64,000 nucleotides of DNA, taken from NCBI GenBank assembly GCA_949130485.1, contig OX422184.1:23864917-23928916 (forward strand), written 5' to 3'. The stretch is from Agelas oroides. Lineage: Eukaryota > Porifera > Demospongiae > Agelasida > Agelasidae. A model generated the notes under the pieces. That model had not been told where the DNA came from. It was given only the letters and a program-made list of their open reading frames with translations, and ran no database searches. Both the position numbers and the translations under genes were made by a program. How positions within the stretch are numbered: the first letter of the stretch is position 1; every line of letters begins with the position of its first letter. Shown here one piece after another: positions 1-10,157 of the stretch.

Positions 1-2619
1 GAAAGTGACAACATTCTTCTCACGCCAAAATATCACAATGAAAACTTTTCGTCCGAAGATCGTAATCAAGACAGCAAAAGCAGTCATGATGATTCCGAGT
101 GCAATAATTGCATTCTGGAACTCTTGTGCTGCCTGCTGAATAGCAAGGTACGTTATGATAAATGCCACCCAGATCACAACAACTGCAAAAGTGCAAAATG
201 AAATATACTTTGCTTCATTGAAATTGGCAGGATATTTGAAGCTCAATACTCCTAGTATTGTGGCGGCTGCAAGGATTGCTGACTCATATAGTATGGAAAT
301 GATAGCGAAAGGCAGTGGGTTAATAGCACAAGTAACCACAACCTCTGGAGGAGTTGTGACGTTCTTGGAGATTGATCGTTCCTCTTGATGAACACTAGGG
401 ACCTGGAACGCAATAGCAGCTGCAACTATTATCATCTGTACAAGCACAAGCACTAGTGTGAAGATAATCTGGTAGTAGAATTCGGTAAACCTCAGATGAG
501 TTAGGGCGGTTTTATTGAAGAAGATACGAGCAACTCGAACAATTTTAACCAGTAGCGCCCCAAACATGAGTGAAAGAGCTAACCAGAAACCAATGCTTTG
601 TAATACACACACTGCTCCATGCAATGGAGGGGCAAGGTATATGAATGGCAGAATAAAGCTTAGAGTAATCCCGATCAGAAGAATCACCATCTGTTCCCGG
701 CCTGAAGATTTTATCACTGGTGTGTTCCAGTAGATAGCAAAGACCACGGTTACAATAGCTACACCTAGAAGACCAAGAATGGCAAGCAATAGAAGAATAA
801 TTGACCACGCATGATTAAACCTGAGATATATTTTACGTAGTGGTACACAGTAACTGCTGCCTTCAGTGGGGTTGTCTCCCCACGTGAACATTGAGCATGT
901 TTGGCAACTAGTTGCACTGGGGTCATCAGAGTAATCCTGTCCTAGGCAGGGATCACATATGCCACAGCAGGAGTCAGTCAGTCTGTGATACTCACCAAGT
1001 GAACAGCGTCCACATTGAGTGGTGGGGGGCTGGACAACAATGCCTCCTGAACTGGTCACTCCAAACTGGAGAGTCACATCTTCCCAAAGTTTTAAGTTAT
1101 CTGAGTTGGAGCCATTCTGAGTAAGTAAATTTGTCCATATTCCAACTTGCTTGTAACCGTAATGGATAACACCATTGGATATCTCTGCCTGATAGTTCAA
1201 GATTTCATAGTTTCCTGCAGCACTTCCATTATGAAATGTGACTGTATTTCTAGTGAGAGGACTTACGAAGTCAACCTTTTCAAGGTAGGATTGTAGACTT
1301 GAACTGTTCAGCTCCTTCTTTTGACCAGGACAACTCTGATTTTCCCAGGTCCATCCAGATGTGAAATTGCAGTTTTCCTCTAAGAAGTTGTGCAGAGCAT
1401 TAGCAAATGCATACACAGCATCAATTGTTTGTGACACAAAATCACTCTGGGCATAGTCAGATAATTTAGTAAGGTTGTTAACTGGGTTGCAAACACTGCC
1501 ATTACAGGTGTAAGCAGAATGTATTCCCTTAAACCAGTGGTTGCGTCTGTTTGTTTGGACAGTTAGTTGTGAAAAATAGTCATCAAAGAGGGGTACACGT
1601 AGTGCATGTGGTGTGAAACCATAATAGCCTGCCATAGTTTCATTGAACATGTGGGCTAGCGCAAGTCTACGTGCCCACCCATCACTTCCAATCCAAGTGA
1701 GTCTACGATCGGTACGATGAAAAGATGAGTCAGTAACTGCTTGTAGCAACTGTTTTGCATTCTGCTCATGTGCAATGACTACTACAATATTTGTATCTGA
1801 AGCAAGAAGTGTTTCAGCAAGCTCCTGATAATCTCCCATCCTAAAGTCATCTCCAATTTCCTTGTACACATCGATGCAGACATTGTTGGCTTTAGCTTGG
1901 TTTAGAAGCTCTAATGCCAATGACACTCCGTATGCATCTTCAACATAAATGATTGAAATTTCAGTCCAGTTAAAGTGAAGGATTAGATCAATCATTGCTT
2001 GTGCTTGAAACTTATCAGATGGGACTGTGCGATAGAAAAAAGGATACCTCTCCCTGTTGCTAAGCTTGGGAGATGTGGAGCCGAAACTCACCGTGAGAAC
2101 TTGGAACAGTCTTCCCAGATTAGCTACTGGGATGCTCACTCGACTTGCTCCAGGCCCTACTATTCCGATTGTTGTGACTGACGCGTTTGCTGACCCCATA
2201 CTGGTGGATGTGCACTCCTCCACCTCCAGTAGATTGCCCGAAATTATCACGTCGATGGCTTCGTCCAGTCCAATCTTGTCGCTAAAGCACGTATCTCTGA
2301 TGTCAAATCCTAACGTGATGTTGGGCAGCAAGGTTTCGTTCGCGTTGACGGAGTCTATCGCAAACAACATTGCTTCAACCCACTGATCGCGCCGAATATC
2401 GCCGCACCGACCTCCGCTAAAATTTTTGTGTTCGAAGTGTACTGGAATCAACCCTCCTAACACAAAGTCCTTGTTGACCCGGTCTCTGATTCCACTAGTT
2501 GTACCATCTGTGGTGATGAGTTTTTCTGATTCGACTGTGTATCGGAAAGGTGTTGGGGCGACGTGCGCAATTGTTACGAGCATGATAAAGAACAGCGCAA
2601 GGCAATCATGATGCTCCAT
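1..2619 (-). CDS. R1: class C GPCR (mGluR-like), main exon, runs off left edge
   Basis: Reading the minus strand from the ATG at 2619 gives 873 codons without a stop up to the window edge. The protein starts with a hydrophobic signal peptide (about residues 1-20), followed by a Venus-flytrap ligand domain (about 45-480) containing IGSDGWAR, DAYG and RNHWFKGIHSAY. A cysteine-rich linker follows (CGRCSLGEYHR...CDPCLGQDYSDD, about 535-600), then seven membrane segments with the class C signatures TPVIKSSGREQM (TM1-TM2), FKYPANFNEAKYISF (before TM6) and IFGRKVFIVIFW (after TM7). It is a cell-surface receptor that should couple to G proteins; the ligand is unknown but the SDGW element favours an amino-acid-like one. 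By comparison with R2 only some 150 bp of this exon are missing. It is the sister of R2 and looks functional. Confidence 0.93.
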   Translation of the reverse strand, partial: MEHHDCLALFFIMLVTIAHVAPTPFRYTVESEKLITTDGTTSGIRDRVNKDFVLGGLIPVHFEHKNFSGGRCGDIRRDQWVEAMLFAIDSVNANETLLPNITLGFDIRDTCFSDKIGLDEAIDVIISGNLLEVEECTSTSMGSANASVTTIGIVGPGASRVSIPVANLGRLFQVLTVSFGSTSPKLSNRERYPFFYRTVPSDKFQAQAMIDLILHFNWTEISIIYVEDAYGVSLALELLNQAKANNVCIDVYKEIGDDFRMGDYQELAETLLASDTNIVVVIAHEQNAKQLLQAVTDSSFHRTDRRLTWIGSDGWARRLALAHMFNETMAGYYGFTPHALRVPLFDDYFSQLTVQTNRRNHWFKGIHSAYTCNGSVCNPVNNLTKLSDYAQSDFVSQTIDAVYAFANALHNFLEENCNFTSGWTWENQSCPGQKKELNSSSLQSYLEKVDFVSPLTRNTVTFHNGSAAGNYEILNYQAEISNGVIHYGYKQVGIWTNLLTQNGSNSDNLKLWEDVTLQFGVTSSGGIVVQPPTTQCGRCSLGEYHRLTDSCCGICDPCLGQDYSDDPSATSCQTCSMFTWGDNPTEGSSYCVPLRKIYLRFNHAWSIILLLLAILGLLGVAIVTVVFAIYWNTPVIKSSGREQMVILLIGITLSFILPFIYLAPPLHGAVCVLQSIGFWLALSLMFGALLVKIVRVARIFFNKTALTHLRFTEFYYQIIFTLVLVLVQMIIVAAAIAFQVPSVHQEERSISKNVTTPPEVVVTCAINPLPFAIISILYESAILAAATILGVLSFKYPANFNEAKYISFCTFAVVVIWVAFIITYLAIQQAAQEFQNAIIALGIIMTAFAVLITIFGRKVFIVIFWREKNVVTF

Positions 2620-2779
2620 CTTGCACACCCGAAACCCGTTTATGTACCGCCTCAAAGTAAGAAACGCAGCTCGTCTTTGGCGTTTTATCGCTGATGGACT
2701 GGGTTGATTCGTCGTACTACGCCTGTACGTATCAGCACTTTGTAAACTGGACTATATTTCCTGTACCCCAGTTTGCCAG

Positions 2780-2786
2780 CTTTATA
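2780..2786 (-). promoter_or_regulatory. Candidate TATA box of R1
   Basis: The minus strand reads TATAAAG here, 161 bp before the R1 start codon. It directly abuts the end of a 365-bp MITE, so the upstream promoter of R1 would consist of MITE sequence. Motif match only. Confidence 0.35.
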
Positions 2787-3151
2787 AGGGGACACTTCCA
2801 AACTATTATGACGCTAAGGGGGGGAGGGGTTAGGGCCATGACGCTAATTTTAGCTTGAACTTCGAACCATTCTTTTTAATATTAGGCTTTGAGCGTCTAC
2901 ACGTAGCTACACACGTGATGTCGTTGCAAACGACACTCCTTGGCTACAAGCTGAAGAAAGAGGATCACAGTTTGCCTGGTAAGGAGGGGTTTTATATAGA
3001 ATGCCCTACATGTATATCTGCCACTGTCTTAAAGTCCAGGTATGACTATCAGCTACTTTTGCCATGACGCTAAGAGGGGGAGGGGGAGAGGGTCCAAGAC
3101 TTAACGTCATAATGACGCTAATTTTTTAAAAATAGTTTGGAAGTGTCCCCT
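2787..3151. mobile_element. MITE with 21-bp terminal inverted repeats
   Basis: The left end (2787-2807) AGGGGACACTTCCAAACTAT is the reverse complement of the right end (3131-3151). Inside, the motif ATGACGCTAA recurs near both ends, next to G-rich runs. There is no transposase; the 70-aa open frame inside is not convincing. No clear target duplication was seen, so the superfamily is open. Confidence 0.7.
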
Positions 3152-5924
3152 GAACTAACGTTCAGCTTTATAAACTAACATAGGTATACCTCTTCCCTCA
3201 CTCTCTATGTGCTTGAAAAGTCTGTGTGTAGCAAGGCCAAGGTTGGCAAAATCGTGTAACTGCAGTTGTGAAGAACCATTTCAACAACATTATAGAAAGA
3301 GTCAATGTTAAAGCGATCACCCAGCTTACTAATGAGGTGGTCAAGAACTGGAAATTGCACTTGTAGTGAAACCGGTCAGAAAAAATCTCAGGTTTAACGA
3401 TGTTCCTCCAAGCTTGTTTTGGCACATCTTGTTGGTTTTTAGTCTCTTGCACTCTTCCTCAAGACCTCAATCCATTTTTACAATGCAAGCTGCCTTTTGG
3501 ATGAGTTACTGAAAAGCGAGATAGAATATGGAATCTGCATCATATTGCTCACTTCTCAAATTTTACAACATTTCATAATGCTGAGATTCAGCCTGTGTCT
3601 GTCCTGTATATAATATTGTCAGTTGTCATGCAGGTCACAAATAACTCCACTGACTCAGATAAAACACTAATGCAGCTATGTAGTACTTTCACATTGTTGT
3701 TGATGGTTTACTCGAAGCGTATTCTTAAGTTTAATTTTTGTAGTTGTAGTGATGCACATATGCGTCTATATGCCTTGCCATTTGGATATTTTAAACAACC
3801 ATTGCATTTTTTTACCACAGCCTCTAAATTCTAAAAAAAAATTTGTGAAAGGACACATGCATTATAGCTTACAAGCTCATACAAATAGTAACTGCATGGG
3901 TACTTGCACTTTGTCACATTATAGTTTACAACCTAATACAGTAATATTAATAGTAACTGGGTACATAAGCTACATGTGTAACTGTTACTACTATAGTACC
4001 ACAACAAAAGATAGATACAGCAATCTAAGGACAGTATGCACAAGATCTACATGCTACAAGTGACTTTAGTACAAGTATAGAAAAACCATAGAAAAAGAGC
4101 ATGCTAGTCTACTTCTCACAGCACAGTAGTACTACTTCTCAGGGGATCCTGTGGTGAAGATAAGATAGTATAATATTATATACAGTAGGACACACAAAAA
4201 ACCGATCATACATCCGTAATGATGATAGTCCAAGAGTGAAAAAGTAAATCCACAGTAAAATTCTGTATGTGCATGCTGTTAACTTCAACTGGACAATAGT
4301 TGGCTCAGTTCATTGAGCATTCACCGCTAGGAAGGTTTTGTTAATCTAACATTCTGTACCAGTGCGAGCTGACAAGTGTCTTATTAGGGAAAGAACCATT
4401 GCAGCTTGATGGAATTCCGGAGGTGAATTACTACTATGATTCGAATACTACGTAAGCTTAAAACATAATTAGGTCGTGACCTTACGTTAGATTGGATTCA
4501 TCATAAATTCCTGAAATTGAAATTTCTTACATTAAATTGGATCATACGTAGTATTCGAATAATTACGGTATTACTGCTATGAATAATAATCTACCCGCAG
4601 TTTGTTTTTGTAAACTTTGAACTTGATTGTAAGTACATCCCTGCACCTATCAACAAAATCTGTAACAGTCAGTTTACAAACGATGGAAATACAATTTGAG
4701 TTGGGTTGCAGCACTGTTACAGTTGCAGGCACAGACTGTAAGTCTTTTAGAATTCAGAGCCTGTTGCATGTACATGTGTCTGCTTGTTGGAAATCCAAGA
4801 TTGAATGATAAAAAAGGTACTCAACATTCGTACATACACACAGACATGTATATATAGAGCGTTTTTGAATTTGCCATCCATACATTATTTTGTCATGAGC
4901 GGTTGTGGTCGAGTACGAGACCAGACAGGAATCTTCAGGTTGGAACTAGCTATAATAGTAGCTACCAGCAGAAGCAGAAGTACGATGAGAATACTTCCAG
5001 ACTGCTAAAAATTAGAACAAAACTTTTAGCCACATACAAACAGCCTGAACATCATCAAATTAGTTCCAGCACTGCTGCAGCTTCAATTAACATTTAGTAC
5101 TAGCTTGCAACCCAGCTACATTGATGCCACCAATCTTCTTGTACTACACTTCAAAGTTTGACTGATCTGATGTGTCTGCATATGTAACTCTGTGATTTTG
5201 TTGGAACTTGGATCACAGGAGGATCCTTGGTACTGATCAGTTACACACCATCTGGTAGGCAATGTTAATTTTCTGAATTATTATCTGACAATCAGCTGGT
5301 TGATTTAACATGTAGTGAGAACTCACTCAAGCAGAACTAACCATGCCATGCACTTTTTGCAGTGTATGCACCTGTTACTACACATGCATGGTCCACATGG
5401 TTGTGGGCAGCAATTAAGATTAAGATTGGGTTTGTACTTCTAATGTAACTTGTTTACTTGCAGCAGTAGTGTTTTAATTTCCAATTTTTACAATATTTTC
5501 GAACAATAAATATACCTACCACAGAGAGCTAGTAAGCCCCAAATCTGTGAAGCAGTCAGGCTTCATCAAATCCACGAATACAGTCACTTCAAATCAAGTG
5601 TATGGCCTGCTATTTTGACTTGTTACATTGGAAGTGGCCAAGCAATTATGATGTAGAGGCATGTTACGAAGCCTTCATGGAACAAGATCACTTGCACATT
5701 GTAGTAGTGAATCTTCATGACACACTTTAGGAAAAGGCTTGAGGAAGATCGTTCGGATTCATTCCAATGATGACGCAATTACGTATCACCAATTTTGATG
5801 CAAGATTGGAGCAATGCAAATTTACGGTGCCTATGATTTAATTGGAATAGTTGAACCCGTAAGGGCCATCACAGTACATGTACATGGCAGATTTTTAAGT
5901 GACATACTTATACAACTGTGTGAT
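3152..5924. other. R1-R2 intergenic DNA, no gene seen
   Basis: The stretch holds only short chance open frames on both strands. The part at about 3838-4200 resembles 34257-34580, including the shared string GTATGCACAAGATCT, so it is old duplicated flanking DNA of the R1/R2 receptor subfamily, possibly part of the downstream region of R2. Tail exons of R2 should lie somewhere between here and 10157 but I could not recognise them. Confidence 0.5.
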
Positions 5925-6680
5925 ATGATAAATAAATAAATACAGCTACCATGACATGTATTTTATTAGTGTCAGTTCACTGAGAGAGAAAAAGAGGAGG
6001 GGGCACCGGTACCCAGGTAATCAGGGGGAGTAAGAGCTAGTTAACCCAACCTAACAACACCTTACGCCTCTGCCACCACGTCACCATCTCTTTCATTATG
6101 CACCTGTCTATGTCATCCATCACCTCCCTATTCACATCTACCCTTCTCCCTAGCAGTAAACTCACTCTACTATCATCATCACCTTCATATCCCTTCACCC
6201 ACTCCTCTGCTCCCACAATTCCCTTGATCCTTTCCAGAAGCCGACATCTATCCTGGTCAAACTCCTCACACTCCAATACAAAATGCTTAACATCTTCCAC
6301 CTTCCCTCCATTACACAGCACACATCTGTCCTCTTCCACCATCCCGCATCTCTTTTTATCTTCAAACAACCCTGCAGACCCTGACCTCAACCGGAACTTC
6401 AACCGTACTGCCACATGTCCCTCCCATGAACCTACGTATTTCTCCGGCCCATACTCTTCTTTAACCTTCTTATACCATTTCAAGCTACTTTTCCTGTCCA
6501 CCTCTTCTTGCCAGTCTTCCCAGTTCTGTTTTTCTATTTTCCTCTTCCAGGCTGCTGCTGACCCTGACTCTTCCTCTTCGGCTTCCTCCAAGCCATACTT
6601 TCTTAGCAACATCTCATATTCTTCCCTCCAGCCTACTCCACCTGACTCTTTCAATTTTTCTACTATCAGCCTATTATGAC
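5925..6680 (-). mobile_element. 5'-truncated LINE, 3' end only
   Basis: A minus-strand frame at 6037-6654 encodes 205 aa, highly charged, with CVLCNGG and HFVLEC: the C-x2-C...H-x4-C zinc-knuckle pattern found at the C terminus of many non-LTR retrotransposon polymerases. Downstream on that strand the element ends in a short TTTATTTATTTAT tail near 5928-5942, typical of LINEs with a simple-repeat 3' end. The reverse transcriptase core and endonuclease are missing, as expected for 5' truncation at insertion. The plus-strand open frame over the same bases is a shadow. The exact clade (CR1/L2-like or other) cannot be set by eye. Confidence 0.65.
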
Positions 6681-6682
6681 AC

Positions 6683-7060
6683 TACCGTAAACTCTGGTTA
6701 ATAAGCACGCCTTGCTATTATTTATTAGGCTCATGCTTCCTTCCACGAAGGTCGCAAGCCACACCCTTGACCGCTTACGAGACTAGAATTTCTCCTATGC
6801 GTGGAGCCCCGCTATCTCCTTGAATACACAACGGCTGTGAATTAGTTCCATACTCTCTTAGAGGAGGATGGAGTCTTCTGATTTTACGCCGATGCTCACC
6901 AGGTAAACGCGTCTAACGACCTACCGTACAGCTCTGCATATCAAGCCAATACCTGTTGGGCATGGGTTTAATTTGATCCATTATTTAGCACATATCCTCT
7001 ATTAGGCAAATTTTTGCTTACCACTTACGCTCATAAGCGCATGCACTTATTAACCACAAT
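6683..7060. mobile_element. Probable MITE, right end decayed
   Basis: The left end reads TACCGTAAACTCTGGTTAAT followed by AAGCACGCC. Near 7040-7056 GCACTTATTAACCA is an imperfect reverse complement of the subterminal part. The outermost TACCGTA is shared with the MITE at 7216-7632, suggesting related ends. No coding sequence. Confidence 0.4.
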
Positions 7061-7215
7061 GCAATGTATCATGGCCAGCAAGAGCTTCCATCTCTCTGTC
7101 ATAGATTCTAATTTACTGTTTACCTCACTCTCAGATGAATGACTCTTTTGCGTGATATGACTCACCCATTTGAGGCTGGACGCTCTGCATGGCAACATGA
7201 TGTATATGTGAGTAC

Positions 7216-7632
7216 TACCGTAATCTCTCGAAAATACGCCCATGGGCAATGAACTTAAGGGGCTCCTCAAAGAGGGGGGTGGGCATATTTTCGAGAGTTG
7301 TGATATTTCTCTTGAAAATACGCCCACCTCACACACAGTTACTCTGGCTCTATTTGTGTGCGCATGCAGTGATTCTGCAATGCCTTATTTGTCATGGGCT
7401 TGCTTATGCAATAACAGCAAATGGTGCCTGCCTTCATTTGTTAAGTCCCTCCTCTTGCAATGTACCACTTCTTCAGTGCTTCTTGCTTAACATAACCCCA
7501 TGTACTACAGCACAAGTAGGTGGGCGTACTTTCGAGAGAAAAGCACCCTTTGCAACAACTTCATTCAAAAAGGGGGGGGGGGGTGGGTGGGCATATTTTC
7601 GAGGGTGGTCCTATTTTCGAGAGATTACGGTA
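7216..7632. mobile_element. MITE with TACCGTAATCTCTCG ends
   Basis: Both ends carry the inverted repeat TACCGTAATCTCTCGAAAAT; a second copy of the CGAAAATA motif sits inside each arm. G-rich runs (near 7275 and 7570) follow the arms. There is no transposase. The element sits in a local repeat (CATTTGAGGCTGGA...GGCAACATGATGT...GTGAGTAC) that recurs at about 7169-7216, 7676-7717 and 7747-7800, and it appears to have split the first unit from the others. Confidence 0.7.
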
Positions 7633-7639
7633 CTACTTA

Positions 7640-7830
7640 TCACCTGGCAACCAGCTCACATAATTATGTCTCACTCATTTGAGGCTGGAAGTTATGGCAA
7701 CACAATGTGTATGTGAGTAGGCAGTAAGTACCACTTATCGCATGCACTCATTTGAGGCTGGAAGCTCTGCATGGCAACATGATGTTTATGTGAGTACTAC
7801 TACTTATCGCCTGGCAACCAGCTCACAAAC
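7640..7830. repeat. Imperfect tandem repeat, about 75-bp units
   Basis: Units share TCATTTGAGGCTGGAAG, GGCAACA and ATGTGAGTA, and the phrase TTATCGCCTGGCAACCAGCT. A third unit lies left of the MITE at 7169-7215. Confidence 0.55.
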
Positions 7831-10157
7831 AGTCTAAGAATGCAATTATGGATAGTGATCTGCCCCATATCAGTTTGATGTTATTTTAACAACAGTTGCA
7901 CTGTCTGGACAGCTGGACAGTTGCACGCAACTTTTATCTTGAGGTTAAACGGAAAGGCTTTTAAAAGTGCAGTGACGTACTATACATCTAGAATCATGGT
8001 ACAATCCCAGAAAGCTGTTATTTTGGTGCATTATTATTGACAGCACTGTTGACTTTGCTTGGGTGTTTGGTGATTAGCAGTATACCCTGACACTGTGCGT
8101 GGCTGGATGAAAACGTTTGTGTTGTAATGGAAGCACAGTGTGGGTGCAGGAATAAACATATGGAGGAATAACAGCAGAATAGTCTGGGTACATAAATAAG
8201 TATGTGTGGGAAAACTTGACTGCATGGGCACAAGAAGACATTTACTGCTAGTTGTCTCTGATGTCTAATCAGATTACACCAGTTAGGTTTTAGCTAGCAT
8301 CCAATAGCAGTCAAAAACACTCGTATTAGCTTCTGCGAGAGAGATCTTCCCCACAAATCACATTTGAAGTTTCAGTTGCCAATCTAGCCTCATCCCTAGG
8401 TTCTCATGCCCCCACAAGTGCCTGGAAACAAAGCTACTGCCAATCATGCTGAGATTGCTAATGTCACAGTACAGCTTATATTCTAAATGCCATGTTTGTT
8501 TTATAAGATTAGTCAGAACCCCCCTACAATGGATCTGTCCAGCAACTATTGTAAGCACATAGTGAATTCCACCATTGTAACTTTTGGGGCTTCACGCAAC
8601 TTCTTATGACTACTGGATCAGATATGTTTTGAACCAAGATATGTCTCACTAGTAATGCCTGAAATCAGACAAGACATACTGCAACATGTCAACAAAAACA
8701 AAAACACCATTGTCATAACTATAGGACCAAGTTATCCACACATGGGCATATGTACAGCAAAGAAACCAATATTAGAGAGCAGCACCTGCCACCAGGAACT
8801 TCCGGTGTCACACACAGTCAGCAGTATCAACACATTAATCTAATCAGATATGTGGGTGGCACATGCAGCAGAAGGGCAGAACAATGAATATCAATTCTTT
8901 GTTGTGATTGCTAAGTGCCCTACTCTATACACACAGGTTCATTCATTTATACACCAAAGCTAAGACCAATTTAGCCTCATTCCCTACATCCAGTTTTTAA
9001 TCACTTCCATTATGCAAAAATGGAAGGAGAAGGACTTAACTTAACTACCGTTGCCTGGCTTTACAATGCAGTGAATCACAGCACAAAATCTCACAGCCAT
9101 GTGACCGATTTTTGCACATGTGTGCATGCACATTCAATGTAAAAACCACATTCGAGTGCTCATTAGCCACATACAAATCCAATTAGGGTACCTGAGGCAG
9201 CATGTGGGATACAGTACAAGGAATATCAATTAACTGTTATCATTGCCAACTGCCCTAGTATTGGTCAAGGCAATTCCAAAATGGCTTCTTCTTACACCAC
9301 CTGCACAGCTTCATCCACAGAGGCAGACTGTACATATGAAGCTGACTTTGAACACATGGCTAGTCTGACAGTGTGCGTGCTAACAGACTTTGCAGACATT
9401 CATGCCCTAGCTCTTTGGTTCATGCTTCATAGCTGGTAGTAGCCTCGTTCCCAGGCTCCTCCCTGGGTTTATAAGCTGGTCACATAAGGATATACATTTG
9501 CCTGCTTAGTCACCCGGTCTACAAGCTGTGAAAGCAGCAATGTAGATCACACATGATGTTGAAAAGGCCTTGGTTTATGGCATTGCCTTGAAGCAGTTTA
9601 CAGATATTTTACATACTGGGTAAGTCACTATGCATGATAAGTACACAGCTGTTCCTCAAAGCATATTAGCAAGATTATCTTTTGCAGTGGTTGTCTGTCA
9701 TAGGAAGTAGTTATATCACTAATTCAATTATTGAGTAAGCTCTTTGCCAGAAATTGTATTGATTAACCGTAGTAGATCTGCTGCTGTGTAAACAAACAGA
9801 TATTCAAAGGTTGTTGTGTGGTTTCTTCTGAGTAGTGTGCTGTACAACACAAGAAGGGTCAAAGTTCAGATGAAAATGTTAATAAAACCCACTTCTTGCA
9901 AATTGAAGATTAGAGTTTTGCACCCATTGATTTCAGAAGTAATGCAGGCACAGTTGGGTACAAAAATCATACACAGAGCCTGGACAGCAACAAATTTTAA
10001 CATTCACTACTTATACAGCAATGTCATATTTGGCATTGCAACTTATGCTGTACGACCACCTCCACTTTGTGTACCATAGAGGTGAACTGCAGATATGCTG
10101 AAAGTTATCGCATTGACATAAATTCTTAGCCATAACTACCAAAAATAAATACCTTAC
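7831..10157. other. R2 downstream region, no gene recognised
   Basis: About 2.3 kb without a convincing coding region. R2's last coding base here is followed by a good splice donor at 10156-10157, so this region should contain an R2 intron and perhaps tail exons, but none could be identified from similarity to the tails of R4-R6. Confidence 0.4.

Noticed and set aside
6098-6679. Plus-strand 193-aa open frame
   Set aside because: Serine/threonine-rich shadow of the minus-strand LINE coding region at 6037-6654, which carries the zinc-knuckle pattern.
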